In this document: positions 16,240 through 24,849 of the stretch, in pieces | How the letters are laid out: each line of letters begins with the position of its first letter | How positions within the stretch are numbered: position 1 is the first letter of the stretch | From: JALYOC01 sp036675345 | GTDB taxonomy: Bacteria; Myxococcota; Myxococcia; Myxococcales; Myxococcaceae | Length of the DNA: 64,000 nt | Direction of reading: 5' to 3' | Assembly: GCA_036675345.1 (NCBI GenBank) | Contig: JAKFFE010000033.1 | Coordinates: forward strand, 186,001 to 250,000 | Made by a program: the position numbers and the translations under genes | The notes under the pieces: generated by a model | Told to the model about the DNA's origin: nothing | The model's input: only the letters and a program-made list of their open reading frames with translations | Databases searched by the model: none

Positions 16240-17256
16240 ATGGAAGCGATGCGCAATGACGAGCAGCGTCCCCGCGCTGTTCCCACCCGGATTCCCAAGC
16301 GGTCCTTCCTCCGGCTCCCGGTGGAGATCGACACCCGCGCGCTGTTGGCCGACTACCAGTCGATCCCGGACGAGGAGTGGAAGGTCAGCCACTGGGAGGT
16401 GCACTGCTCCTCGGCGATGGTGCTGTTGCGCGGCGGCAAGCAGGGCACCGAGGCCGACTTCACCACCTCCAAGGTGGCCAACACCGCGCTGCTCTCCAAG
16501 CTGCCCTACCTCTCGCACCTGGTCAGCGACGATGGCCCCTTCGGTCAACCCACCTATGCCTTCATCTTCCGGATGAAGCCGATGGGAGTGGCCCAGCCAC
16601 ACACCGACGACAACCCGGCCTGGGCGGATCCCTTCCGCCTCCACCTGCCAATCACCACCAACTCCGGCGCGGCGCTGCTGGCCGAGCGCCGGGCCAAGCA
16701 CTTCGAGGTGGGCGAGGTGTGGACCTTCGACAACCAGGCGATGCACGCGGTGACCAACGGCGACGGGGTGCGGGCCCACCTGATCATCGACGTGCACCCC
16801 AACCCCCGGCTGACCCCACTGCTGGCCTCGGCGCACTTCGACCCCGGGGTGATGGATCCCCGCGGCTGGGAGCGGGCCTCGCTCAAGCCCCAGCCCTCCT
16901 TCGCCCCCTTCCGCTCCACGCCCCTCCCGGTGGAGCGCAAGAAGCGACTGGGGCTGAACCCCGACGGCTTCGCCTCGGAGATCACCCACGTGCGCTGGAT
17001 CGGAAGGCTGACCCGGGCCCCGGTGCAACCCGGGGACATCCTCTACTCGGTGAACCAGGTGGACGCCTGCGTGATGGCCCGCACTGCCACCGACTACCTG
17101 CAGCTGCGGCACCAGCCGGGAGAGCGGGTCACCCTGGGACTGATCCGGGAAGAGGAGCGGCTGACCCGACCGCTGACCCTGTACCGGAACTTCGTCCCCA
17201 CCGCGGCCCGGCGGGCGATCTGGCGGGCGATGGGCGCAATCGGGGGGCGGCGATGA
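16240..17256 (+). CDS. Aspartyl/asparaginyl beta-hydroxylase-domain protein with PDZ-like tail
   Basis: The first 200 residues form an AspH-type double-stranded beta-helix: FIFRMKPMGVAQPHTDDNP holds the first iron His (121) and nearby Asp, LHLPITTNSG follows, and NQAMHAVTNGDGVRAHLIID holds the second His (169) and the Arg that binds 2-oxoglutarate. The C-terminal 100 residues (ITHVRWIGRLTRAPVQPGDILYSVNQV) look like a PDZ-type module. The start has CGAGGA just upstream. Its TGA overlaps the ATG of a methyltransferase gene, so both enzymes are made together, suggesting two modifications of one target. Confidence 0.8.
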   Translation: MEAMRNDEQRPRAVPTRIPKRSFLRLPVEIDTRALLADYQSIPDEEWKVSHWEVHCSSAMVLLRGGKQGTEADFTTSKVANTALLSKLPYLSHLVSDDGPFGQPTYAFIFRMKPMGVAQPHTDDNPAWADPFRLHLPITTNSGAALLAERRAKHFEVGEVWTFDNQAMHAVTNGDGVRAHLIIDVHPNPRLTPLLASAHFDPGVMDPRGWERASLKPQPSFAPFRSTPLPVERKKRLGLNPDGFASEITHVRWIGRLTRAPVQPGDILYSVNQVDACVMARTATDYLQLRHQPGERVTLGLIREEERLTRPLTLYRNFVPTAARRAIWRAMGAIGGRR

Positions 17257-18038
17257 ACGTGCTGGCCACCCAGTACGAGGACGGCGAGTACCTGGAGAAG
17301 GTCCCGGATTGGCACGCCGCGGATGCGCCCTGGAAGGCGGGCAAGATCCTCCGGCTGCTGCGCCGGAATCTGTTGGCGCCCACCAGCGTCTGCGACGTGG
17401 GCTGCGGCGCGGGCGGGGTGCTGGCCCAGCTGCAGCCCGGGCTTCCGTCCACCACCCAGCTGCGCGGCTACGACATCTCCGGCCACGCCATCCGCCTTTG
17501 CAAGCCGCGGGAGAACGACCGGCTGCGCTTCCAGCAGGGGGACTTCCTGCGCGAACCCTCCGAACCCTTCGAGCTGCTGCTACTGCTGGACGTGCTGGAG
17601 CACGTGCCGGACTACCTGGGGTTCCTCTCCGCGCTGCGCGGCCGGGCGCGCCGGTTCGTGTTCCACATCCCGCTGGATCTGAGCGTCCACACCGTGGCCG
17701 GCGGCTCCCGCCACCTGCTCTCGATGCGCAACCGCTACGGCCACCTGCACTACTTCACCGCCGAGACCGCGCGCTCCACCCTGGCGGACGCCGGCTATCG
17801 GATTGAAGACGCCTGCTACACCTGGGACAACGAGGCCGAGGGTTGGCCCCCGCTGGCAGCCGGCTGGAAGGCGCGGCTGAAGTACCCGCTGCGCTGCGCA
17901 GCCTACGGCCTGGAGCGGGCGGCGTTCCGGCTGGACCCGGACGCCACCGCCCGCTTCCGCCCGGCCTACAACCTGCTGGTGCTGGCCACCGCCGCCGAGG
18001 GTGCCTCGTTGAACGGCACCGCTCTCTCCCGGGCCTGA
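17253..18038 (+). CDS. SAM-dependent methyltransferase, class I
   Basis: The 261-residue enzyme has the SAM-binding loop VCDVGCGAGGVLAQL near residue 48, the acidic ribose contact LRGYDISGHAI and ELLLLLDVLEHVPDYL as motif post-II. The late region RHLLSMRNRYGHLHYFTAETARSTLADAGY is typical of small-molecule or glycan methylases. The ATG overlaps the upstream hydroxylase stop (ATGA). The 3' end overlaps the convergent Aat gene by 73 bp, which is unusual. Substrate unknown. Confidence 0.9.
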   Translation: MNVLATQYEDGEYLEKVPDWHAADAPWKAGKILRLLRRNLLAPTSVCDVGCGAGGVLAQLQPGLPSTTQLRGYDISGHAIRLCKPRENDRLRFQQGDFLREPSEPFELLLLLDVLEHVPDYLGFLSALRGRARRFVFHIPLDLSVHTVAGGSRHLLSMRNRYGHLHYFTAETARSTLADAGYRIEDACYTWDNEAEGWPPLAAGWKARLKYPLRCAAYGLERAAFRLDPDATARFRPAYNLLVLATAAEGASLNGTALSRA

Positions 18039-18769
18039 GACAGCCGCATCAGGAACTCGGTGCGCGACCAGGCCACCTGCCCGAACCGCTCCAGGTGCGC
18101 CGAGCGGACCTGGCAGTCCACGAAGCGGAACCCGCGAGCGCGCAGGTGGGTGAACAGCTCGGCAAAGGCGATCGCCCCGGCGCTGTTGGCCAGCGAGAAG
18201 CTGCTCTCGCCAAAGAAGGCCGCGCCCAACGCCAGGCCGTAGGAACCTCCCACCAGCTCCTCGCCGGACCAGCATTCCACCGAGTGCGCCTGCCCGCGCC
18301 GGTGCAGCTCCCGCCAGGCGGCGATCATCGACCGGGAGATCCAGGTCCCCCGGCCGCCGCGACGGGGAATGTTGGCGGTGGCATCGATCACCCGATCAAA
18401 CGCGTGGTCCAGGGTGAGCCGATAGCGTCCCTGGCGGTGCAGCCGCGCCGTCTCCTTGGGGATCTTCAGGTTCTCCAGATCGATCACGAACCGGGGATCC
18501 GGCGAGTACCACAGCAGCCCGCCCTCCGGTCCCGGCCAGGGGTAGAGCCCGCCGGCGTAGGCCTTCACCAGCCGCTCCGGACCCAGATCTCCGCCCACCG
18601 CCACCAGCCCATCCGCCCGCCGCGGCCACGGTTGCGAAGGAAGCGCAACGGGCGCGCGGGGCATGGCTGGCACCCCGCGAGACCTCAACCACACCTCCCG
18701 CAGCTCCCGCTTCACCGACGTGGGGAGAGAGGCCAGCGCCCTTCTCCGGAGACTTTCGACCAGGACCAT
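17966..18769 (-). CDS. aat: Leucyl/phenylalanyl-tRNA-protein transferase
   Basis: The enzyme transfers Leu or Phe from tRNA to N-terminal Arg/Lys of proteins, marking them for ClpAP degradation. Family segments are clear: GLVAVGGDLGPERLVKAYAGGLYPW, LLWYSPDPRFVI, RGTWISRSMIAAWRELHRRGQAHSVE, GEELVGGSYGLALGAAFFGESSFS and GFRFVDCQVRSAHLERFG. It is 267 residues, about 30 longer than the E. coli enzyme, with an Arg-rich N-terminal extension. GGAGG stands at a good distance from ATG 18769. The C-terminal part overlaps the convergent methyltransferase gene. Confidence 0.95.
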   Translation of the reverse strand: MVLVESLRRRALASLPTSVKRELREVWLRSRGVPAMPRAPVALPSQPWPRRADGLVAVGGDLGPERLVKAYAGGLYPWPGPEGGLLWYSPDPRFVIDLENLKIPKETARLHRQGRYRLTLDHAFDRVIDATANIPRRGGRGTWISRSMIAAWRELHRRGQAHSVECWSGEELVGGSYGLALGAAFFGESSFSLANSAGAIAFAELFTHLRARGFRFVDCQVRSAHLERFGQVAWSRTEFLMRLSQARERAVPFNEAPSAAVASTSRL

Positions 18770-18850
18770 CCAGAACCTCCATTCGTGGAAACGAAGGAGG
18801 AAGGTGGAGTGCCCCGAGGCGGGGGCAACCGGTACCGGGGGACAGGCCTG

Positions 18851-19480
18851 CTAGTACTTCATCCACTCCAGACAGCAGTAGGTGGCGGGCTGGGCGACGC
18901 TGGGATTGGCCACCCCGTCAAAGTCGGCGCAGTCGGTGGCGTTGACGAACAGCACCTGATTCTCGCCGATCCGGTCCGCCAGCCACGTCCCCGCCACCAG
19001 GGCAAAGCCCCTCCGGCAGGCGCGGCGAAGCTGCTGGTGGGTGCACAGGCTGGCGCCGTGGAAGGACGCGTCGCACCACATCTGGCCCCGGTTCCAGGTC
19101 TCGGAGAGGGTGTCCCGGAAAATGCAGAGCCGGGAGTTGGGGAAGTCGACCGAGGTGTAACCCGGCGGGCAGGCGGCGATGCTGGAGGGACCGGGCGGCC
19201 CCATCTCGCCTGGCCGGCCGTTGCACACCGCGCGGGAAGGAGCGCCCTCCACTTCGAAGCGGGTACCGCCGAAGCGGCAGGTCTCGTCCCCGACCTCCAG
19301 CGGGGTCGCCGCCACCGAGGCTCCAGGGGAGCCGGGGGATCCCGAGACTCCCGCCGGCCCGGTCTCACCGGTGGGTCCCACCGGGCCCCTCTCCCCTGCC
19401 GGGCCCCTGGGGCCGACTGGACCCTCGGTGCAACCCACCAGCAGACACGCCACCCCCACCACCACGATCCTGCACTTCAT
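18851..19480 (-). CDS. Collagen-like lipoprotein with Cys-rich C-terminal domain
   Basis: The product starts MKCRIVVVGVACLLVGC with a lipobox cysteine at residue 17. Residues about 20-54 are Gly-X-Y triplets rich in Pro (GPVGPRGPAGERGPVGPTGE and so on), as in bacterial collagen-like proteins that form triple helices. A second short Gly-Pro stretch follows near residue 110. The C-terminal 90 residues have many cysteines (CPPGYTSVD, ASLCTHQQLRRACRRG, YCCLEWMKY) and look like a small disulfide-bonded domain. It is probably a surface-exposed, trimeric lipoprotein. The ligand is unknown. Confidence 0.82.
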   Translation of the reverse strand: MKCRIVVVGVACLLVGCTEGPVGPRGPAGERGPVGPTGETGPAGVSGSPGSPGASVAATPLEVGDETCRFGGTRFEVEGAPSRAVCNGRPGEMGPPGPSSIAACPPGYTSVDFPNSRLCIFRDTLSETWNRGQMWCDASFHGASLCTHQQLRRACRRGFALVAGTWLADRIGENQVLFVNATDCADFDGVANPSVAQPATYCCLEWMKY

Positions 19481-19592
19481 TGCCTTCCCCCCTGCGTGCA
19501 TTCTGTGACCGGACCCGCCCGCGGAGGAGAAGTTTTTAGGGCGGGCTCGGCTGCCGGTCGCGCCCCGGCCGCCGGCGTCCGCCTCGGTCGCT

Positions 19593-20114
19593 TCACCTGG
19601 AACGTCCGGCCCGTCGGCGTCGCCACGCCAGGACTCCCACCGCCACCGCCGCCACCACCGCCATCGCCGCGAACATGGCCCGCACCGGGAAGCGCCGACG
19701 TCGGTCCAACGGGCGAAGCTGGAGCTCCTGGGCCAGCGCCCGGCGGAGCACCTCCAGATCCTGAGGCGCGGGCTCCTCGCGGAAGGAGAGCTCCAGCCAG
19801 CCCCAACCATCGCCGCTGAGATCGATCCGGCGGCGCAGTCCCTGGGGATCCTCCAGGGGGACGATTTCCCGGGCGGCGGCGAACCCCTCTCGCAGCCGCG
19901 GGAGTGCTCCCTCCAGGTGCGCCACCTGCGCGCGCAGCTCGCGGTCCGCCCGGGCGCGCCAGGCCTGCTCATCCGGCAGCGACCCATCGGAGGTCAGTCC
20001 GATCACGGTCTCCGCGGTCCGTCCAAAATGCTCGCTGGTCACCGAGGCCCGGACCACCCCGCTGGCCAGGGCAGTCCCGGGGAGCCAGATCACCATCAGC
20101 AGCAGCCAGCGCAT
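19593..20114 (-). CDS. Exported protein with C-terminal membrane anchor, unknown function
   Basis: The 173-residue product has a signal peptide (RWLLLMVIWLPGTALAS), a helical charged middle and a C-terminal transmembrane helix (VRAMFAAMAVVAAVAVGVLAW) followed by RRRR. The predicted topology places the middle outside the cytoplasm and the tail inside. No family was recognised. ATG 20114 follows CGGAGG; an upstream start at 20165 would add 17 residues that spoil the signal peptide. Confidence 0.7.
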   Translation of the reverse strand: MRWLLLMVIWLPGTALASGVVRASVTSEHFGRTAETVIGLTSDGSLPDEQAWRARADRELRAQVAHLEGALPRLREGFAAAREIVPLEDPQGLRRRIDLSGDGWGWLELSFREEPAPQDLEVLRRALAQELQLRPLDRRRRFPVRAMFAAMAVVAAVAVGVLAWRRRRAGRSR

Positions 20115-20192
20115 CGGTTCGCCTCCGGCTTCAGGATCCCTTCCCCGGCGCGAGACCTCCAGCACCGATTCACTTGTGGGGGGCGGAGGCTG

Positions 20193-21107
20193 CTAGCGCT
20201 CGCTCAGCGGCGTCGGCACCACCAGCACATCGCAGGGGGTCCGGCGGACCAGCGACTGGGCCACGCTGCCCAGCATGGCGCGGGCGTAGCCGGTGCGCCC
20301 GTGGGTGCCCACCACCAGCAGATCTGCCTTCTGCTCCTGGACCTGCTCCGCCAGCACCTCGCGGGGATCTCCCTCCCGGATCACGATCTGCGCCTCGGTG
20401 GCCAGGGCCGGGAAGGGGGTGAGCTCCATCCGCAGCCCGTTCTCGATCGCGTCCAGCCGCGTCTCGCGCAGCCGGGTGGCCTCCTTGCGTCCCGGCTTCT
20501 TCTGCCCGGGGGCCAGGCTGCCCTGGAAGGCGTGCACCAGCGAGACCTGCTTGGGCTTGACCCCGCTGATCCGCAGTCCGGCGGCCAGGATCTCCAGCGA
20601 CCCCGGCTCCAGGTCCACCGCCGCCAGGGCCCGCTTGTACTGGGACTTGGCGGTGCGGGACACCACCAGCACCGGGCGGTTGGCCAGCTGCAGCACCCGC
20701 TCGGCGGTGGAGCCCAGCAGATCATCGCGGAAGGCCCGCTCCCCGTGGCGTCCCATCACGATCAGCTCCGGCTGCAGCCGCGAACCCAGCTCGAAGAGGG
20801 CGTCGAACGGGCGGCCGCGGACCAGCTCGTTGCGCACCTTCGTGGTGGCGGGCAGCAGCCGGCGCAGGATCCGGGTCTCCTCCTCCAGCAGCTTCTGCAC
20901 CGAGAGCTCCGCGCCGCGGTCCACGAACAGGTCTCCCCCGGCGGGGATCACATAGGCCAGCACCACCTCCGCCCGCGCCTCCAGCGGCAGCTTCCCCACG
21001 CGGGAGATCGCCGCGCGGGCGCCGGCGGAGAAGTCGGTGCCGATCAACAACCGGCCCAGCCGGGGGCCCACCACTTCTTCGGTGCGGATGGTTCGGGTGC
21101 GTGCCAT
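20193..21107 (-). CDS. Tandem universal stress protein (two UspA domains)
   Basis: The 304-residue protein has two Usp domains in tandem. Domain one starts GRLLIGTDFSAGARAAISRV and ends with the ATP loop GRHGERAFRDDLLGSTAERVL; domain two starts KRALAAVDLEPGSLEIL and ends GTHGRTGYARAMLGSVAQSLVRRTPCDVLVV. Both have the G-x2-G-x9-G-S/T pattern of ATP-binding Usp proteins. The start MARTRTIRTEEVV at 21107 is preferred over the longer frame to 21269, which would run into the divergent gene. Confidence 0.93.
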   Translation of the reverse strand: MARTRTIRTEEVVGPRLGRLLIGTDFSAGARAAISRVGKLPLEARAEVVLAYVIPAGGDLFVDRGAELSVQKLLEEETRILRRLLPATTKVRNELVRGRPFDALFELGSRLQPELIVMGRHGERAFRDDLLGSTAERVLQLANRPVLVVSRTAKSQYKRALAAVDLEPGSLEILAAGLRISGVKPKQVSLVHAFQGSLAPGQKKPGRKEATRLRETRLDAIENGLRMELTPFPALATEAQIVIREGDPREVLAEQVQEQKADLLVVGTHGRTGYARAMLGSVAQSLVRRTPCDVLVVPTPLSER

Positions 21108-21207
21108 GCGCCGACTATGCCGAGACGGCTGGCGCTTGGCAGCAGCCACTTTCGACCGGTGCCCGGTGGACGTCAGGTGCGATGATGGCTCCCCCGAAAG
21201 GCACCTG

Positions 21208-22017
21208 ATGCGCACGCCCGAAGCCTCCCCCGCCCCGCCCGACGTGCTGACCGTGCTCTCCGTCGCCACCTTGGTCTATGTGCTGGCCAAGGTGATCCAT
21301 GAAGGCCTGGGGCATGGGCTCAGTTGCCTGGTGGAGGGCGGCCGGCTGGTGGGCGTCTCCTCCGCCTTCGCCCAGTGCGACTTCCCCGGGCAGACCGTGC
21401 TGCAGCGACGGATGGCGGTGGCCTCGGGCACCCTGCTCAACCTCCTGGTGGCCGCCGCGGCCTTCGCCTGGCTGCGCCACCGGACGCCCCGGACCGGTTG
21501 GGCCTACTACGCGCTGTGGCTGACCACCGCGGTCAACGGACTGATGGGCGCCGGCTACCTGATGGTGGATCCCCTGTTCGGGTTCGGCGACTGGACCGTG
21601 TTCATCGCCGGACTCGAGCCGCGGTGGGCCTACCGGGTGGCGTTCTCCGTGGTGGGCTGTCTGCTGACCCTGCGCTGGTTCTTCCTCCTCTACCCGGCGC
21701 TTCCTCCGCTGCTGGCAGGCGCCTCCCGCCCTCGGGCGCTGGCGGCTCGACTGTGTCTGCTCCCCTGGGCGGTGGTGGGCGGCGGGGTGATGACCGGCGG
21801 CGCGTGGCTCAACTACCTGGAGCCCCGTTACGCGTTCACCTCGGCGCTGGCCACCCTGGGCGGCACCTTCCTCTTGGTGTGGATCCCCACCGCCATCCGC
21901 CGCGAGCCCTCCTCCGAACCCGGGCTGCCGTGGGGAGGGAACGCCGGGTGGAGGATCGCCGGGGCAGGCGCGCTGGTGTTCCTGCTGCTGGGGCTGGGGC
22001 CCGGGTTCCGCTTCTAG
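21208..22017 (+). CDS. Polytopic membrane protein with HEGLGH motif
   Basis: The 269-residue protein has about seven hydrophobic segments. The first membrane region contains VIHEGLGHGLSCLVEGG (His31, Glu32, His36). This resembles site-2-type (M50) peptidases, but the spacing is HExxxH rather than HExxH, and no LDG-type third-ligand motif was found. A region MVDPLFGFGDW carries an Asp. It may be a divergent intramembrane metal protein; function is uncertain. GAAAGG precedes the ATG; transcription is divergent from the Usp gene. Confidence 0.6.
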   Translation: MRTPEASPAPPDVLTVLSVATLVYVLAKVIHEGLGHGLSCLVEGGRLVGVSSAFAQCDFPGQTVLQRRMAVASGTLLNLLVAAAAFAWLRHRTPRTGWAYYALWLTTAVNGLMGAGYLMVDPLFGFGDWTVFIAGLEPRWAYRVAFSVVGCLLTLRWFFLLYPALPPLLAGASRPRALAARLCLLPWAVVGGGVMTGGAWLNYLEPRYAFTSALATLGGTFLLVWIPTAIRREPSSEPGLPWGGNAGWRIAGAGALVFLLLGLGPGFRF

Positions 22018-22063
22018 GGCGCGCCGGTTTCCGGGTGCGGGCGACCCGCGCTATGAGTGCGGC

Positions 22064-22540
22064 ATGAACCCCAAGCTGACCGCGCTGTTCGCCGAGTACG
22101 GCCAGGCCCACCAGCACCCCACCAACCAGCTGACCCACAAGCTGGCGATCCCGATGATCGTGTTCCACATCATCGCGATGCTGGACTGGGTGCACCTGGT
22201 GACCCTGCCGAACAACTTCCGGCTCACCGCCGGGATGGTGTTCCTGGCCCTGTGCGCGGTCTGGTACCTGAAGATGAGCGTGAAGCTGGGGCTGATCATC
22301 CTCGCCGCCGCGTCGCTCACCTTCCCCCTGGGACGGATGCTGCCCTGGTGGGCGATCGTGGCCATCGCCGCCGGCGGTTGGTTGATCCAGCTGGCCGGAC
22401 ACGTGGTGTGGGAGAAGAAGTCGCCCTCCTTCCTCACCAACCTGGTCCACGCGCTGGTCGGGCCGGCGTTCTTCGTGGCCAAGCTGACCGGCGACTGGCC
22501 GGCGCGGTCCTCCACGGTCACGCCCGCCGTCTCCGCGTAG
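22064..22540 (+). CDS. Mpo1-like / DUF962 membrane protein
   Basis: The 158-residue protein fits the DUF962/Mpo1 family: YGQAHQHPTNQLTHKLAIPMIVFH, a central pair of hydrophobic helices, and QLAGHVVWEKKSPSFLTNLVHALVGPAFFVAKL. The family has conserved His residues that bind iron; yeast Mpo1 oxidises 2-hydroxy fatty acids to shorten them by one carbon. Activity in bacteria is inferred only. It lies 46 bp after the HEGLGH protein gene, so both may share a transcript. Confidence 0.88.
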   Translation: MNPKLTALFAEYGQAHQHPTNQLTHKLAIPMIVFHIIAMLDWVHLVTLPNNFRLTAGMVFLALCAVWYLKMSVKLGLIILAAASLTFPLGRMLPWWAIVAIAAGGWLIQLAGHVVWEKKSPSFLTNLVHALVGPAFFVAKLTGDWPARSSTVTPAVSA

Positions 22541-22542
22541 CC

Positions 22543-24552
22543 TTAGGCGATCCGCTTCCCCGCCCCGCTGTCTCCCAGGGCGGCCAGCCCCTGGTGCAAG
22601 GTGGGGTTGGCGGGATCCAGCTTCAGCGCGGCCTCGTACTGGGCGCGGGCCTGCTCGCGATCCCCGCGCTTCTCCCAGACCCCCGCGGAGATCGCCAGCA
22701 GCCGGGCGGAGTTCACGTCATAGGCATTGGCCTGGGCGTAGCGCTGGTGCAGCGCCTGCAACGTCTCCACCGGCAGCCCCGCCTCCAGGCAGCGCGCCAC
22801 CCCGCGGAAGTTCTTCTTCGCCAGGTCGTGGTCCACCCGCCGCGCCGGATCCGCCAGGATCGACCGGGCGATCTCCACCTTCTGCCGGGCCTCGGCCAGG
22901 TGACGGCGGACCTGGTCGGAGGGCGCGTCCTTCTCCGCGGAGCGCAGCTGTTCCAGCAGCTCCTCCGCCTTCTGGCGGATCTGCGGCCCGGTGGCGTCCG
23001 CGGGCAGCTCCAGCACCGAGTAGAAGTCCGAGGCGGCGATCTTCTGCAGCCGCGAGGCGATCCCGGTGCCGGGGTGGATCGCCGCCACCGACTTGAGGAT
23101 CTGGGTGATCGTCTCCTTGAGCTCGGCGGTGGGCTGGAGGAACTGGACCGCGAAGCCGGGGCTCATCTGCCACCGCTCGGCGTCCTGGGGGCTGACCTGG
23201 CGCACCACCTCCGCGGGGCACTCCAGCAGCTGGCCGTTGACCACCAGCACCACCTTGAGCCGGGTGAACACCGCCGGCGCCGCGCCGGTGTGGCAGACGT
23301 AGAGACCGCCGCGGGAGAGTTCGGTGCAGATCGCGTCGAACTGGTGCACCTCCTGCGCGTCCAGGATCCGCGCCGGCAGCTGCACGCTCATCCGGGTGGC
23401 GTAGCGCTGCTCGGCCGGGGCGGGGGTGACCGCCGTCTTCGGATGGGGCAGCGGGGTGTAGGGAGAGATCCCCACCCCGGAGCCCAGCGGGGTGGCCCGC
23501 GCCGGCACCGGGGTCCCGCCCGCCACCGCGGAGGCCACCGGGGTGTAGCGCGGCATCGCCGGCACCGGAGTCAGGCGGGTTGCCATCTCCCCCACCGAGA
23601 CCGGGGCAATGCGGGGGGCGACCCCGGCGGCCGCCAGCGGTTCCTCGGAGGTCCGGTCCAGCACCGCCAGCAGCGCCGCCGCCATCTGGTCCGCGGTCTG
23701 GAAGCGATCCTTGGGGCGCTTCTCCAGTGCGCGCAGGATCGCATCCGACCAGGCCCGCGGAACCGACTGGTTGACGCTGTTGGGGGCGTCCGGGACCTTC
23801 TCCCGGTGGTAGGCCAGCATCTCCAGCAGGCTGCCGCGCGGGAACGGCATCCGCCCGGTGGCCAGCAGATAGGACAGCACCCCCATCGCGTAGATGTCCG
23901 CCCGGCCATCCACCGCCTGGCCACTCCACTGTTCGGGGGACATATAGGTGGGGGTCCCGATCGCCATCCCCATCTGGGTCTGGCCGGTGACCGGACCTTC
24001 GGAGAGCAGCTTGGCCACGCCGAAGTCCAGAACCTTGACGAAGCGATCATCCCCACCGCGACGCACCAGGAAGATGTTGTCCGGCTTGAGGTCCCGGTGC
24101 ACCACGCCCCGGGCGTGGGCCGCGCTCAGCGCTCCCAGCACCTGGATCAGCAGCGGGATCGCCTCCGCCGCCGGGAGCGCCAGCTTGGTGAGCGCGGTGA
24201 GGGGCTTGCCCTCCAGGTACTCCATCACGAAGTAGTGGCGGCCCTGCGGATCGGTGGCCAGATCGAAGATCCGGACGATGTTCTCGTGGTCGATCAAGTT
24301 GACCGCCCGGGCCTCCGCCAGGAAGCGCTCCACCTGCGACGGATTGGCGGACAGCTCGCGGTGCAGCACCTTCACCGCGACCTTGCTGCCGATCATCTGG
24401 TGTTCGCCCAGATAGACCGACCCCATCCCGCCGGTGCCCAGCAGCCGGGTCAGCCGGAAGCCGCCCATCACCGCGCCCACCAGCGACTCCCGGGCCGGAG
24501 CTTCGCCGGTCGGGTTCAACGACAGATCGATGGAGATTGAGTCTTCAGGCAT
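22543..24552 (-). CDS. Ser/Thr protein kinase with PilZ-like, J-like and TPR regions
   Basis: This 669-residue protein begins with a complete Hanks-type kinase (residues about 28-315): LLGTGGMGSVYLGEH, VAVKVL, HRDLKPDN with Asp154, DFGVAK, GTPTYMSPEQ. From about 384 a PilZ-like domain follows (RMSVQLPAR and CTELSRGGLYV, where the usual D/NxSxxG Asp is Glu). Near 507 a J-domain-like stretch (DFYSVLELPADATGPQIRQKAEELL) lacks HPD, and the tail (EQARAQYEAALKLDPANP) is TPR-like. No transmembrane helix is seen. It may join phosphorylation to a protein or nucleotide signal. The ATG is the likeliest start, with only a weak ribosome site. Confidence 0.9.
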   Translation of the reverse strand: MPEDSISIDLSLNPTGEAPARESLVGAVMGGFRLTRLLGTGGMGSVYLGEHQMIGSKVAVKVLHRELSANPSQVERFLAEARAVNLIDHENIVRIFDLATDPQGRHYFVMEYLEGKPLTALTKLALPAAEAIPLLIQVLGALSAAHARGVVHRDLKPDNIFLVRRGGDDRFVKVLDFGVAKLLSEGPVTGQTQMGMAIGTPTYMSPEQWSGQAVDGRADIYAMGVLSYLLATGRMPFPRGSLLEMLAYHREKVPDAPNSVNQSVPRAWSDAILRALEKRPKDRFQTADQMAAALLAVLDRTSEEPLAAAGVAPRIAPVSVGEMATRLTPVPAMPRYTPVASAVAGGTPVPARATPLGSGVGISPYTPLPHPKTAVTPAPAEQRYATRMSVQLPARILDAQEVHQFDAICTELSRGGLYVCHTGAAPAVFTRLKVVLVVNGQLLECPAEVVRQVSPQDAERWQMSPGFAVQFLQPTAELKETITQILKSVAAIHPGTGIASRLQKIAASDFYSVLELPADATGPQIRQKAEELLEQLRSAEKDAPSDQVRRHLAEARQKVEIARSILADPARRVDHDLAKKNFRGVARCLEAGLPVETLQALHQRYAQANAYDVNSARLLAISAGVWEKRGDREQARAQYEAALKLDPANPTLHQGLAALGDSGAGKRIA

Positions 24553-24849
24553 GGGCGGCGAGGCGGGGCAACTGATCTGCAGCGCCAGTCTGTCCTGCAA
24601 CCTATGTGCGCGCATTCCGGTTGGCGAACTCTGCCCAGGAACCGACGCCAGCCGGACGGGCAGGCTGCAGCTTTACGGCGATCCCCCGCCTGCTGGGCTG
24701 CGTGTCCCCGGTCTGCCTACAGCCGCCCCGGCCGAAGGATTCAGGGATTCCCGGTCATTTCTACCGGTCCGAAGGATCGGCGCGGTGCCCTCCCGGACTA
24801 GAGTGGGGGCAACCCGCGGGGTCCTCGCGGCGACAATCCAAGAAGGTCC

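Noticed and set aside
18833..18852. GGGGACAGGC at the 3' end of the collagen-like gene as a fourth REP copy
   Set aside because: Only ten bases match, and there is no complementary arm nearby.
21298..21315. Site-2 protease (M50) zinc motif
   Set aside because: The spacing is HExxxH and no LDG-type motif for the third ligand was seen, so I did not call it a protease.
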